Counted from the first letter of the stretch, positions 1 to 9,956 are shown. The stretch is 64,000 nt of DNA from Streptacidiphilus carbonis (GCF_000787775.1 NZ_BBPM01000008.1:119904-183903); one strand, 5' to 3'. Translations and numbers: made by a program. Notes: generated from the letters alone by a model not told the origin.

Positions 1-13
1 CCGACCCGGGCGG

Positions 14-1266
<1,253 letters not shown>

Positions 1267-1270
<4 letters not shown>

Positions 1271-2364
1271 CGCCTCTTCCCTCCGCCGTTCGGCAGCTCG
1301 GTGACCCGCAGCTGCGCGGCCACCTTGGACGTCCAACCGGCCACCTGCTCCGCGCGGAGCAGCCCCGGCCTGCCGCTCCGGGCCAGATCGGCCAGGGCCT
1401 GCTCGGTGGTGTACGCGGGGTGGTACCCGAAAGTCTCCCGGAGCTGGGTGGTGTCGACCACCCTTCCGTGGGTGAGCAGTCGCATCTGCTCGGGCGAGAA
1501 GTCCAGCAGCCGGGTCTGACGGGCCATCCCGGCCATCCAGCTGACGGCCGGCAGGAGCATCGGCACGGTGGGCCTGCCGAGCCTCCGGGCCGCCTGGGAG
1601 AGCACCATCACGCCCTCGCCGGCGACATTGAAGGTGCCCGCATTGGTGGTGCCGCGCCGGGGTTCCACCGAGGCCAGCCGCAGCACCTCCACCGCGTCGT
1701 CCTCGTGGACGAACTGCAGCCTGGGGTCGTAGCCGAGCACGGTCGGCAGTACCGGCAGCGAGAAGTAGTCGGCGAGCGGGGTGTCCGCGTGCGGGCCGAC
1801 GATGTTGGCGAACCGGAGCACGCACACCGCGACGTCGGGGCGGCGCCGGGCGAAGCCGCGGACATAGCCCTCGACCTCGACGGCGTCCTTGGCGAAACCG
1901 CCGCTGGGCAGCACCTTGGGCTGCATCCGCTCGCTGAACACCGCGGGGTCGCGCGGCGCGGAGCCGTACACGCTGGTGGTCGACTTCACCACCAGCCGCT
2001 GCACCCCGGCCGCCTTCTGCGCGGCGGCGAGCAGCTGCATGGTGCCGATGACGTTGGTCTCCTTGACCGTCGACCTGCTGGTCGAACCCAGGGCGGTGGT
2101 GCTGACGTTGAGGTGCACCACGGTGTCCACGCCGTGCCTGGCGATCACCCCGGCCACGGCCGGGCGGCGGATGTCGGCGCGGACGAAGAGGTACTCGGCG
2201 AGGGCCGCGAGGCCGTCCGGGTCGCTGGTCCCGTCGAGGTCGTGCGCGGACGGCTGCAGATCGACGCCGACCACCAGGTCCACGTCCGGCTGTCGGCGGA
2301 TCGCCTGGACGTACCGGCTACCCAGGTGCCGGGCCACTCCGGTGACGAGCACGACCTTTCCCAA
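1267..2364 (-). CDS. NAD(P)-dependent epimerase/dehydratase-like SDR protein
   Basis: The 365-residue protein is an extended short-chain dehydrogenase/epimerase homologue. The N-terminus has a Rossmann strand with TGVARHLGSR, a variant of the TGxxGxxG nucleotide motif, then VDLQPS (acidic end of strand 2) and the STTSVYG segment that normally carries the active-site Ser/Thr. The position expected to be YxxxK reads FAKD, so the catalytic Tyr appears to be Phe while the Lys is kept. It is the first gene of a coupled pair with the acyltransferase, which suggests a joint role in envelope lipid or sugar metabolism. It may be a degenerate epimerase that binds NAD or acts as a sensor; the substrate is unknown. 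Confidence 0.85.
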
Positions 2365-2468
2365 CGGACAGTCCCTTCCCGCCTCGGCGCGGAGGTCCCC
2401 CGACCTCTCCCTGTGGAGACTACCCGGCGCCTGTTACTGGGCAATGTCGACCTGCCGCCCCCGAACAC

Positions 2469-2507
2469 ACTGCTGCCCGCCCCGACGGAGTCGGAACGGG
2501 CAGCAGT
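2469..2507 (-). terminator. Hairpin terminator after the bS22 gene
   Basis: A perfect 11-bp inverted repeat (ACTGCTGCCCG / CGGGCAGCAGT) with a 17-base loop lies about 15 bases downstream of the bS22 stop codon. There is no clear U-tract, as is common for terminators in high-GC actinobacteria. Confidence 0.6.
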
Positions 2508-2522
2508 GGAAGTCTCGGGGAC

Positions 2523-2621
2523 TTACTTCTTGTTGCGACGCTGAACGCGAGTGCGCTTGAGAAGCTTGCGGTGCTTCTTCTTGGCCATACGCTTGCGACG
2601 CTTCTTGATGACGGAGCCCAT
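2523..2621 (-). CDS. 30S ribosomal protein bS22 (AURKAIP1/COX24-type short basic protein)
   Basis: This 32-residue ORF starts [18 protein letters not shown] and ends QRRNKK; more than half of its residues are Lys or Arg. It matches the known short actinobacterial bS22 protein (AURKAIP1/COX24 domain), found on mycobacterial and streptomycete ribosomes, where it binds rRNA in the small subunit. The gene stands alone with its own terminator hairpin 15 bases downstream. The very short length is normal for the family. Codons such as CTT, ACT and GTT are used more than in neighbouring genes, because it is dominated by basic residues. Confidence 0.93.
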   Translation of the reverse strand: MGSVIKKRRKRMAKKKHRKLLKRTRVQRRNKK

Positions 2622-2760
2622 AAAATCCCTCACTCACTGGACAAAACCCGCCGGGGCGGGCTGGACATGCCCGCGGAGCGGGACCTGGGTCCAAACGACT
2701 GACGTAAGCCACCAGCGTACCGAAACCTCGCCTCAGGACGTAATCCGGCACCCGGACAGC

Positions 2761-2794
2761 GGTCCGGCCAGGGGCAGGGGCCCCTGGCCGGACC
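2761..2794 (-). terminator. Strong hairpin downstream of the excisionase-type regulator
   Basis: A perfect 14-bp inverted repeat (GGTCCGGCCAGGGG / CCCCTGGCCGGACC) with a 6-base loop lies ~90 bases past the stop of the BldC-like gene, in the 265-bp gap before bS22. It is likely the terminator of that gene. The adjoining 2795-2885 holds short direct repeats of a 'cttctggctgtg(c)' string and no recognisable gene. Confidence 0.55.
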
Positions 2795-2885
2795 GTCGTT
2801 GGCGCTGCGCTCTCGCTTCTGGCTGTGCCTCTGTGCTTCTGGTCCTTGCTTCTGGCTGTGCTCCGGCCCGACGACCGGCTCGCTC

Positions 2886-3095
2886 CTACGCGGTCTCCCG
2901 TCCCACGTAGGACTCGCGAAGGTAGTCGTGGACCGCCTGCTCCGGAACCCGGAAGGAGCGGCCTACGCGGATCGCAGGCAGCTCGCTGCTGTGCACCAGG
3001 CGGTACACGGTCATCTTCGACACTCGCATCACCGAGGCGACTTCCGCCACGGTGAGGAAGTTGACCTCGTTCAGAGGCCGCTCTCCAGACGCCAT
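2886..3095 (-). CDS. Excisionase/MerR-type helix-turn-helix regulator, BldC-like
   Basis: The 69-residue protein is a single small winged-helix DNA-binding domain: FLTVAEVASVMRVSKMTVYRLV is split into the helix-turn-helix, followed by the wing residues LPAIRVGRSFRVP. It belongs to the excisionase-family/BldC-like regulators of streptomycetes. By position next to the phosphatase-like gene it may correspond to the BldD-target regulator BdtA of S. coelicolor; that is recalled context, not an alignment. The ATG at 3095 gives the usual family length; the frame is open upstream to 3275 but that extension has no family character. It is likely a sporulation-associated DNA-binding protein. Confidence 0.88.
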   Translation of the reverse strand: MASGERPLNEVNFLTVAEVASVMRVSKMTVYRLVHSSELPAIRVGRSFRVPEQAVHDYLRESYVGRETA

Positions 3096-3220
3096 GACAA
3101 CACCGACCCTTATCCGTGTGACGGGCACCGGCTTCCCCTCCGGTGACTCCAGCCAGCACACGCGTATACCCAGAGTAGGTGCGGGTGGTACCAGTGGGAA
3201 GAGGGGGGAGGGGCCCGAGA

Positions 3221-4093
3221 TTACCGAGACATACCAGCCTGTTGCAGTACGTAGGCACTCAGCAGTTCGTAGCACTCGGGTCGTACCCCGTCGTCGAGCG
3301 GAACCGCGGCCGCGACCATCCCCTCGGCCTCGGCCACGAACACCCCCGGGTCGTTGGAGTCGGCGAGACCGATCGCGGTGACCCCGAGCCGGCCGGCTCC
3401 GCAGGCCCAGCCGTGGTCGCCGATGACCAGCTCAGGACGGGGGTGACCGGCCTCCGCCAGCGCGGCCAGGGCGATCCTGACCGGCTGCGGCGAGTGGGTG
3501 TGGACGGGGTCGGAGAGGCCGCCCCGGGCGGGGGCGCCGCCGGTGGCGGGCACTGCCGCGGAGGACGGCGCTCCACTCGGGGGTGCTCCTTCATACACCC
3601 TCACGACTCCCACGCGCTGCACGTAGTCGAGAGAGCAGGAGCGCGCGCCGTGGAGCGAATGCATCAAGAAGTCGCTTCCGTGCGCCGGAGTGACGACGGC
3701 GCATCCAGCGGCTTCCAGCGCGTCCCCGAGCGCCGAGTGGAATCCGACGAGCTGCCCGGGATGCCCGGTGCCCATCAGTACCGTGCCGCCGCGCCCGGCG
3801 GTGCGGGCCACCACTCCGGCGACGGCGTCCAGGGCGTCGATGGTCAGCTGCGGGTCGATGGTGTCCTGGCCCTGCCGGTGGTCCTGGTCGGGCGAGACCC
3901 CGGCCCGACGGGCCATCAGCGCCAGCACGTCGTCCTGGGTCCACTCGCCCTCGGGGTCGAGTCCCAGCAGTACCCCGGGATCACGGCGGGCGAACTGGGC
4001 GTACTTGCTGAGGTTGTTCTCGCGGGGCGTGGCGACCTGCCCGGCGATCCGGCTTTCCAGCAGATGGGCGTAGAGCTCCTCGGCTTTGATCAC
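3221..4093 (-). CDS. Conserved actinobacterial phosphatase-like protein
   Basis: This 290-residue protein belongs to a conserved streptomycete family commonly annotated simply as phosphatase. Conserved-looking blocks are VATPRENNLSKY near the N-terminus, GTGHPGQLVGF in the middle, DPVHTHSPQPVRIAL and ELVIGDHGWACGAG in the second half, with several His/Asp residues that could bind metal. An Ala/Pro/Gly-rich stretch around residues 168-193 (EGAPPSGAPSS onward) looks like a flexible insertion in a variable loop. It has no signal peptide or membrane segment. The catalytic reaction has not been deduced here; the annotation rests on family recall. Confidence 0.72.
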   Translation of the reverse strand: MIKAEELYAHLLESRIAGQVATPRENNLSKYAQFARRDPGVLLGLDPEGEWTQDDVLALMARRAGVSPDQDHRQGQDTIDPQLTIDALDAVAGVVARTAGRGGTVLMGTGHPGQLVGFHSALGDALEAAGCAVVTPAHGSDFLMHSLHGARSCSLDYVQRVGVVRVYEGAPPSGAPSSAAVPATGGAPARGGLSDPVHTHSPQPVRIALAALAEAGHPRPELVIGDHGWACGAGRLGVTAIGLADSNDPGVFVAEAEGMVAAAVPLDDGVRPECYELLSAYVLQQAGMSR

Positions 4094-4140
4094 GGACCCA
4101 GTGTTCCAGCGGGGGCCGGTCGATGACAGACCCTCATGGC

Positions 4141-4220
4141 CTGGGCGGAGAGGTCATGGCCGGGGCGGAGAGGTCATGGCCGGGGCGGAGAGGTCAGGGC
4201 CGGGGCGGAGAGGTCAGGGC
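4141..4220. repeat. Tandem repeat, four copies of a 20-bp unit
   Basis: Four head-to-tail copies of CGGGGCGGAGAGGTCATGGC (first copy CTGGGC..., last two with AGGGC) fill the gap between the phosphatase-like gene and acuC. The last copy contains the acuC stop codon at 4214-4216, so the array overlaps the gene's 3' end. Copies differ at only one or two positions, which points to recent expansion. Confidence 0.9.
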
Positions 4221-5440
4221 AGCAGGCCGTGGTGCGGGAAGACCGCCCTGCGGGTCGCCAGCACGGCCTGGTCCAGGCGGTCGGCCGGGTCGTAGCCGCC
4301 GTCGAAGTCCTTCCAGCCGGCCGGCATGCCGTCGGTCATCCGGAGCGGGGCGTGCTGCCGGGCGAGACGCATCACGTCGGCGCGCCAGTCCTCCGGGGTC
4401 TCCTGCTCCGGCGGGATGGGACGGCCGGCCGCGATGGCCACCAGATGGGTCCAGGTCCGCGGGACGACGTCGGCAACCGCGTACCCGCCGCCGCCCAGCG
4501 CCAGCCAGCGCCCCTCCGCGTACTCGTCGGCGTATCCGGCCAGGGCCTCCGCCACCACGCGCTGCGCGTCCAGGCTGACCGCCAGATGCGCCAGCGGGTC
4601 CTCCAGATGGGTGTCCGCGCCGTGCTGGCTGACCAGCACCTGCGGCCGGAAGGCGGCGAGCAGTTCCGGCACCACGGCGTGGAAGGCCCGCAGCCACCCG
4701 GCGTCCCCGGTCCCGGCCGGCAGCGGGAGGTTGACGGCGGTGCCCTCGGCTGCCGGGCCGCCGGTCTCCTCGGCCCAGCCGGTCTGCGGGAACAGCGTGC
4801 GCGGATGCTCGTGCAGCGAGATGGTCAGCACCCGCGGGTCGTTCCAGAACGCCTGCTGCACGCCGTCGCCGTGGTGCACGTCGACGTCCACATAGGCGAC
4901 CCGCTCGGCGCCGAGCTCCAGCAGCCGGGCGACGGCGAGGGCGGCGTCGTTGTAGACGCAGAAGCCCCAGGCCTTGCCCGCCATCGCGTGGTGCAGTCCG
5001 CCCGCGAAGTTGACGGCCCGCCCGCCACCCGCCGCCGCCCTTGACCGAGGCGCTCCGCGCCGCACCTCCTGACTGCCACCCCAGGCGGCCTCGGCGCCCG
5101 CCACCGACTGGCCGGCGATCAGCGCGGAGGCCTCGTGCATGGCCGCGAAGGCCGGGTTGTCCTCGGTGCCGAGGCCCCGCTCCAGGTCCGGCAACCCGGT
5201 CTCGGCGACCCTGCGGACCGCGGCGATGTAGCCGGGGTCGTGCACCAGCGCGAGGGTCGAGTCCCCGGCGGCGGGGGCCGAGCGCACCGTGACGCCGGGC
5301 AGCCGGTCCAGGCCGAACGCCCGGACCAGCGACATCGTCAGCGCCAGCCGCACCGGGTCCATGGGGTGGCCGGGACCGAAGTCGTAGCGGGTGACGTCGT
5401 CGTCCCAGAACAGGGTCAGCGGGTGCGGAGGGCGGCTCAT
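4214..5440 (-). CDS. acuC: Acetoin utilisation protein AcuC (class I histone deacetylase family)
   Basis: The 408-residue protein is a Zn-dependent deacetylase of the AcuC/HDAC superfamily, which in other bacteria removes acetyl groups from acetyl-CoA synthetase lysines and so reactivates acetate use. Diagnostic motifs are GGLHHAMAG (paired active-site His), YVDVDVHHGDG (Zn ligands), QHGADTHLEDPLA and LALGGGGYAV. Relative to the family there is a ~15-residue insertion (GGSQEVRRGAPRSR) just before the HH motif. The start codon overlaps the stop of the upstream MFS gene (ATGA), so both are translated from one message. The stop lies inside a 20-bp tandem array. Confidence 0.92.
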   Translation of the reverse strand: MSRPPHPLTLFWDDDVTRYDFGPGHPMDPVRLALTMSLVRAFGLDRLPGVTVRSAPAAGDSTLALVHDPGYIAAVRRVAETGLPDLERGLGTEDNPAFAAMHEASALIAGQSVAGAEAAWGGSQEVRRGAPRSRAAAGGGRAVNFAGGLHHAMAGKAWGFCVYNDAALAVARLLELGAERVAYVDVDVHHGDGVQQAFWNDPRVLTISLHEHPRTLFPQTGWAEETGGPAAEGTAVNLPLPAGTGDAGWLRAFHAVVPELLAAFRPQVLVSQHGADTHLEDPLAHLAVSLDAQRVVAEALAGYADEYAEGRWLALGGGGYAVADVVPRTWTHLVAIAAGRPIPPEQETPEDWRADVMRLARQHAPLRMTDGMPAGWKDFDGGYDPADRLDQAVLATRRAVFPHHGLLP

Positions 5441-6636
5441 ACCGCCACGCTATCGGCCTCCGCCGGCTGTACGGACGGTGCCCCGAACGACTTGGCGACC
5501 AGCAGGATGAGCAGCACCAGCACCATCGGCACCAGCATCGCCCAGCGGTAGTCCAGTGCGACCGCGATGCCGCCGACCAGCGGGGAGCCGACCAGGAAGC
5601 CCGCATAGTTGAAGATGTTGATCCGGGCCACGGCCGCGTCCGAGGCGCCCGGGAACAGCCGCCCGCCGGCCGCGAAGACCTGCGGCACCACCACGCTGAC
5701 GCCCAGTCCGACCACGGCGAAGGCCACCACGGCGGTCCACTGCTCGGGGGCGACGGAGACCAGGCCGAAGCCCACCGCGCAGACGATCGCGCCGAGGCTC
5801 ACCGTGCGGACGCTGCCCCAGCGCTGCACCCGGCCGTCGCCGAGCACCCGGCCGAGCAGCATCACCACCATGTAGGCGGCGTACGGGATCGCGTACATGT
5901 GCTTGGAGGTGTGCAGCAGGTCCTGCATGTACTTGGCGCTCCAGTTGGAGACCGTCGCGTCGGCGATGTAGGCCACGCACATGGCCAGGCAGAGCGGCAG
6001 CAGCGGCTTCCAGGGGATCGAGCGGGCAGCCGCCGCGGCGGCCTCCTCCACGGCGTGGCCGAGCTCCTGCGGCCCGGCGTACCAGACGCCGGCGACCAGT
6101 ACGACCGGGATCGCCACGGCGGTGGTCGTCCCGAACAGCGAGAGCTGGGTGAAGCCGGTGGCGGCGAGCAGGGCGCCGATGATGCCGCCCAGGCTGAAGG
6201 AGGCGTAGAAGCCCTGCATGATGCTGCGCCCGTAGCGGTGCTGCAGCGCCACCGCGGACATCGCCTGGCTGGCGTCCAGGCCGCCGACCATCAGCCCGAA
6301 CGCCGCCAGGGCGACGGCCGCCTCGGCCATGCTGTCGCCCGCGCCGACGCCCAGCAGGGTCAGGCACAGCAGCGGCTGGACGATCCGCAGCACCGCCCGC
6401 GGGGAGGTCCGCTTGACCACCCACTCCATGGAGATGGAGCCCACCCCGGCCAGGACCGGCACCGCCGCGAGGAACACCGGCAGCAGGCCGTCGCTGATCC
6501 CGTACTGCGTCTGGATCGAGGGGATGCGGGTGACCAGCAGCGCGAACACGGTTCCCTGGACCAGATAACTCGCCAGCAGGGCGACCCGGGCACGGCTCAG
6601 CCCCGTATGCACCTCCGTTGTCCCAGCTGACGACAT
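5437..6636 (-). CDS. Major facilitator superfamily transporter (12-TM)
   Basis: The 399-residue protein has about twelve hydrophobic segments and the overall make-up of the MFS. It begins with a short hydrophilic tail and LSRARVALLASYLVQGTVFALL as the first helix; the KRTSPRAVLR loop between TM2 and TM3 stands in for the usual MFS basic loop. The ATG at 6636 is preferred over the 87-base longer frame because TM1 follows at the normal distance. It shares a 4-base overlap with acuC, suggesting import or export linked to acetylated metabolites, but the substrate is not evident. Confidence 0.85.
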   Translation of the reverse strand: MSSAGTTEVHTGLSRARVALLASYLVQGTVFALLVTRIPSIQTQYGISDGLLPVFLAAVPVLAGVGSISMEWVVKRTSPRAVLRIVQPLLCLTLLGVGAGDSMAEAAVALAAFGLMVGGLDASQAMSAVALQHRYGRSIMQGFYASFSLGGIIGALLAATGFTQLSLFGTTTAVAIPVVLVAGVWYAGPQELGHAVEEAAAAAARSIPWKPLLPLCLAMCVAYIADATVSNWSAKYMQDLLHTSKHMYAIPYAAYMVVMLLGRVLGDGRVQRWGSVRTVSLGAIVCAVGFGLVSVAPEQWTAVVAFAVVGLGVSVVVPQVFAAGGRLFPGASDAAVARINIFNYAGFLVGSPLVGGIAVALDYRWAMLVPMVLVLLILLVAKSFGAPSVQPAEADSVAV

Positions 6637-6651
6637 GTGTCGCACCCCTAC

Positions 6652-6663
6652 TACTCGCGAGTA
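6652..6663. promoter_or_regulatory. Perfect 12-bp palindrome upstream of the MFS-acuC pair
   Basis: TACTCGCGAGTA is a perfect palindrome 15 bases upstream of the MFS start codon, within the 175-bp region between divergent genes. Position and symmetry fit an operator for a dimeric regulator. No regulator gene is adjacent, so the binding protein is unknown. Confidence 0.35.
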
Positions 6664-6811
6664 CTCGAACGATTGGCGCGAGCGTACGGACTCCCTTCCG
6701 GTTCCGGAACCCCTTCCCGTCAAAAGATCGCAAGCCGCAACCAGGCGTCGCTCCCGCTCCGTGCCCCGATCGTTACCTACGGTGATAGCACGACCGTAGA
6801 AAGAGGATCAC

Positions 6812-8341
6812 TTGAGCACCCGCGACCGGCTCCTCTCCCCGCTGCTGGCCCAGCTGCGCGGCACCACCGCCGTGGACCCGGTGCCGCAGGCCCTGGTCAC
6901 GGCCTTCACTGCGGACCGTCTCGACCCGGAGCTGTTCAGTCCCGAACTGCTCCGGCGGGTGCCGCTGGAGCGGCTGCAGGCAACGGTCGACGCCCTCCGG
7001 GAGCGCCACGGCGAGGTGCGCACCGTGCGGCGGCAGCGCGAGCTCTACCTGGTCCAGTTCGCCCGCGGCGCGGAACCGGTCTGGGCCCAGAGCACCCCGT
7101 CCGGCCGGCTGACCTCCCTGGTGACCGGCCCCGGCGCCGTCGCCGCGCGGCGCGTGCCCGCGCAAACCCGCGTTGCGGCAACCATGGGCATCCAGGGTCT
7201 TCGGGTGCGGCTTGTAGATGGCTTGTCGCGCAGTTCTGCGCGGCCCTATGGGGCTGCGACTGAGCCAGTTGCAATTGCTGGGGGCGCGGGGAACTGCGCG
7301 ACAAGCCAGGCAGGCGCCGCACCCGCAACCCCACAGCCTCCCCCCGCCCGGACCGGCGCCACCGCCGTAGGTGGTTCCCCCGCGGCGCAGGCGACCGCAA
7401 AGCTGGTCGCGGCGTACTTCGCGGCAGTCCTCGCCGCCGCCGTCCTGCCGTTCGTGAGCGCCACCGCCACCGGCTGGCTGCTGCTCACCGCGGCCACCCC
7501 CGCCCTGGCCTGGTACGCCCTGCGTACCGGCCCCACCCACGCGCTCCCGCCGTGGTTCCGCGCGCTCCCCGTCGCCGCCGTGGGCCTCGCGGTCCTCGCC
7601 GGACTCCGCGCGCTCCCCGCCCTCGGGCCCGGCCTCCCCTGGGGCGTCCCCGGCCTGCCCGAGCTGCTGGTCTTCGCGGCGGTGCTGGCCCTGGCGGGCT
7701 GGACCCGCTACCGCAGCCGTCCGATCCACCCCTCCCCCAGCGCGCACCCGCTGACCCTCGGGTCCCCGCTGCGCGGCGGCTGCTTCGCCGTGGTCGAGGG
7801 CGGCGGCCCCGCGGTCAACCGCTACGCCCAGGAGTCGCTGGCCACCGGCGCGGGGCGGCACCGCCGCCACGCCGTCGACCTGGTCCAGCTCGGCGACGGA
7901 CCGCAGTGGCGCGGCCGCCGCGCCCTCGGCCTGGCCCCGGCCGGCAACGAGCGGTACGCGATCTTCGGCCACCCGGTGCTCAGCCCCTGCGCCGGCGTGG
8001 TGGTCACCGCGGTGGACGGGCTGCCGGACCACGCGCCGCAGGTCCTGGCCATGGACCATCCCGAGGGCAACCACATCGCCATCGACACCGGACGCGCCCT
8101 GGTCGTGCTCTCCCGGCTGCGCCAGGACAGCATCCGGGTCCGCCGCGGCCAGCACGTCACCGCGGGCGCACCGGTCGCCGCCGTCGGCAACTCCGGCGAC
8201 GGCGCCGAACCGTCCCTGCAGCTGCGCGCGGAGACCCGCACCTCGCACCCCACCCCGGGCAGCGGCGCGGGACTGCCGTTCCGGTTCAACGAGCTGCGGG
8301 GCCTCCCGCTCCGGGGCCGCCGCTTCCGGCTCCCGGACTGA
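6812..8341 (+). CDS. Membrane-anchored, degenerate M23 (LytM)-like protein
   Basis: This 509-residue protein starts at TTG with an AAAGAGG ribosome site 5 bases upstream. Residues 1-120 are a soluble helical region; residues ~190-300 hold about four membrane segments; the C-terminal ~180 residues are an M23/LytM-like beta fold. The first zinc motif is recognisable (HAVD in RRHAVDLVQ), but the sites that usually read YAHLS and HLHFE are LSRLR and LQLRAE, so two His ligands are lost and peptidase activity is doubtful. Residues ~136-166 (VDGLSRSSARPYG to GAGNCATSQ) are encoded by an inserted copy of a dispersed palindromic repeat, read through in frame. Confidence 0.78.
   Translation: MSTRDRLLSPLLAQLRGTTAVDPVPQALVTAFTADRLDPELFSPELLRRVPLERLQATVDALRERHGEVRTVRRQRELYLVQFARGAEPVWAQSTPSGRLTSLVTGPGAVAARRVPAQTRVAATMGIQGLRVRLVDGLSRSSARPYGAATEPVAIAGGAGNCATSQAGAAPATPQPPPARTGATAVGGSPAAQATAKLVAAYFAAVLAAAVLPFVSATATGWLLLTAATPALAWYALRTGPTHALPPWFRALPVAAVGLAVLAGLRALPALGPGLPWGVPGLPELLVFAAVLALAGWTRYRSRPIHPSPSAHPLTLGSPLRGGCFAVVEGGGPAVNRYAQESLATGAGRHRRHAVDLVQLGDGPQWRGRRALGLAPAGNERYAIFGHPVLSPCAGVVVTAVDGLPDHAPQVLAMDHPEGNHIAIDTGRALVVLSRLRQDSIRVRRGQHVTAGAPVAAVGNSGDGAEPSLQLRAETRTSHPTPGSGAGLPFRFNELRGLPLRGRRFRLPD
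7204..7324. repeat. Family-1 dispersed palindromic repeat, copy 1 (inside a coding region)
   Basis: The core is bounded by perfect 18-base inverted arms, TGGCTTGTCGCGCAGTTC (7219-7236) and its complement (7291-7308); outer imperfect arms (GGGTGCGGCT / GCCGCACCC) extend the symmetry to 7204-7324. The same element occurs between genes near 22.4, 25.8, 52.2, 58.2 and 60.2 kb. Here it lies within the M23-like gene and keeps its frame open. Confidence 0.88.
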
Positions 8342-8347
8342 TCGGCG

Positions 8348-9001
8348 CTACGCGAGCCCGATCAGCTCCGCGACCTCGCCCGTGTCCGCGTACAGCCCGG
8401 TCGCGTCCGCCAGCCGGGCCGCAGGCGTCAGCGCGGTGTGGCCGTAGACGTCCATGCCCGCGGCCCGCGCCGCGGCGACGCCGAGCGGGCTGTCCTCCAG
8501 CACCACGCAGCGCTCCGGGGCGACCCCCATGGTCGCGGCGGCATGCAGGAAGAGGTCGGGGGCGGGCTTGCCCCGGCCCACGTCCTGGGCGCTGAACAGC
8601 TGCTCCTCGGCGAAGAACCCGGACAGGCCGGTCTTCGTCAGCGCCGTCCGGATCCAGGAGTGGTGCGCCGAGGAGGCCACGCAGTAGCGCACCCCGGACT
8701 CCTGCACCCGCTTCAGCAGCTCGGCCGCGCCCGGCACCGGCGTCAGCCGCTGCTGGAACGCCGCGAAGACCCGGGCGTGGAAGTCCTCGTCGAAGCCGTC
8801 GGGCAGCCGCGCGCCGTCGTACCGCTCGGCGATCACGTCATGGACGGTGTGGGCCGCCGCGCCCATGAAGTCCCGGTAGGAGTCCTCGACCGTGGTCGGG
8901 AAGCCCAGCTCGGTGAGGTGGTCGGCGAGCAGCCGGTTGGAGATCGGCTCGCTGTCCACCAGCACACCGTCGTTGTCGAAGATCACCAGGTCGTAGCGCA
9001 T
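8348..9001 (-). CDS. HAD family hydrolase, beta-phosphoglucomutase-like
   Basis: The 217-residue protein has all four haloacid dehalogenase motifs: FDNDGVLVDSEP with the nucleophile and acid Asp pair, VASSAHH (motif II Ser), the Lys in GRGKPAPDLFLHAA, and VLEDSPLGVAAARAAGM (motif IV acidic residues). Length and the alpha-helical cap after motif I fit subfamily IA sugar-phosphate phosphatases or beta-phosphoglucomutases. It is a soluble cytoplasmic enzyme. It converges with the M23-like gene, 6 bases apart, and is followed by proC; no functional link is evident. Confidence 0.9.
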   Translation of the reverse strand: MRYDLVIFDNDGVLVDSEPISNRLLADHLTELGFPTTVEDSYRDFMGAAAHTVHDVIAERYDGARLPDGFDEDFHARVFAAFQQRLTPVPGAAELLKRVQESGVRYCVASSAHHSWIRTALTKTGLSGFFAEEQLFSAQDVGRGKPAPDLFLHAAATMGVAPERCVVLEDSPLGVAAARAAGMDVYGHTALTPAARLADATGLYADTGEVAELIGLA

Positions 9002-9042
9002 CCGCCCAGCCTAGGGCCTGGCCCCGACGGGCCCGGCGGGCC

Positions 9043-9852
9043 TCACTTCCCGCCGGAGGCCAGCTCCCGCGAGCGGTCCCGGGCCGCCTCCAGGGCGGCC
9101 AGCAGCGCCGCCCTGACCCCGTGCTTCTCCAGCTCGCGGATGGCGGAGATGGTGGTGCCGGCCGGGGAGGTGACCGCCTCGCGGAGCTTCACCGGGTGCT
9201 CGCCGGAGTCCCGCAGCATCACCGAGGCGCCCACCGCGGCCTGCACGATCATGTCGGCGGCCACCGCCCGCGGCAGCCCCAGCAGGATTCCGGCGTCCGT
9301 CATCGCCTCGACCAGGAAGTAGAAGTACGCGGGCCCGGAGCCGGAGAGCGCGGTGGCCGCGTCCTGCTGGGACTCGGGCACCCGCAGGGTCTTGCCGACC
9401 GGCTTGAAGATCTCCTCGGTACGGAGCAGGTGTTCCTCCCCCGCGTGCGACCCCGCCGAGATCACGCTCATCGCCTCGTCGACCAGCACCGGCGTGTTGG
9501 TCATCACCCGCACCACCGGCGTGCCCGGCGCCAGCCGCTGCTCGAACCAGGCGGTCGGCACTCCGGCCGCGCCGGAGATCACCAGCCGGTCGGCGCCGAC
9601 GTGGGGGGCCAGCTCCTCCAGCAGCGTGCCCATGTCCTGCGGCTTCACGGTGAGGATCAGCGTGTCGGCGGCCTTGGCCGCCTCCTCGTTGGTGACCGCC
9701 TCCACCCCGTAGCGCTCGCGCAGCTCCGCGGCGCGCTCCGGACGACGGGCGGTGACCAGCACGTCCGCCGCGGGCTTGCCGGCCCGCAGCAGCCCGGAGA
9801 CCAGGGCCTCGCCGATCTTTCCGGTGCCGAGGACGGCGACTCGCTGCGACAT
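9043..9852 (-). CDS. proC: Pyrroline-5-carboxylate reductase
   Basis: The 269-residue enzyme reduces 1-pyrroline-5-carboxylate to proline using NAD(P)H, the last step of proline synthesis. It shows an N-terminal Rossmann motif GTGKIGEAL, VKPQDMGTLLEEL, GSGPAYFYFLVEAM and the family signature near AVTSPAGTTISAI. The ATG at 9852 begins directly before VAVLGTGKIG as in other family members; the frame extends upstream to 9891 without support. It lies 104 bases downstream of a proline dehydrogenase on the same strand, the enzyme of the opposite pathway. Confidence 0.95.
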   Translation of the reverse strand: MSQRVAVLGTGKIGEALVSGLLRAGKPAADVLVTARRPERAAELRERYGVEAVTNEEAAKAADTLILTVKPQDMGTLLEELAPHVGADRLVISGAAGVPTAWFEQRLAPGTPVVRVMTNTPVLVDEAMSVISAGSHAGEEHLLRTEEIFKPVGKTLRVPESQQDAATALSGSGPAYFYFLVEAMTDAGILLGLPRAVAADMIVQAAVGASVMLRDSGEHPVKLREAVTSPAGTTISAIRELEKHGVRAALLAALEAARDRSRELASGGK

Positions 9853-9956
9853 GGGGGACCTCCTGCGGAACGTGCCGACGGTGCTGCGCACATCCTCGCA
9901 CCGGTGACCCGGACCGGGCCGGACCGTCCGTCAGGCGGTCAGCGGTGGCGGCGCTG

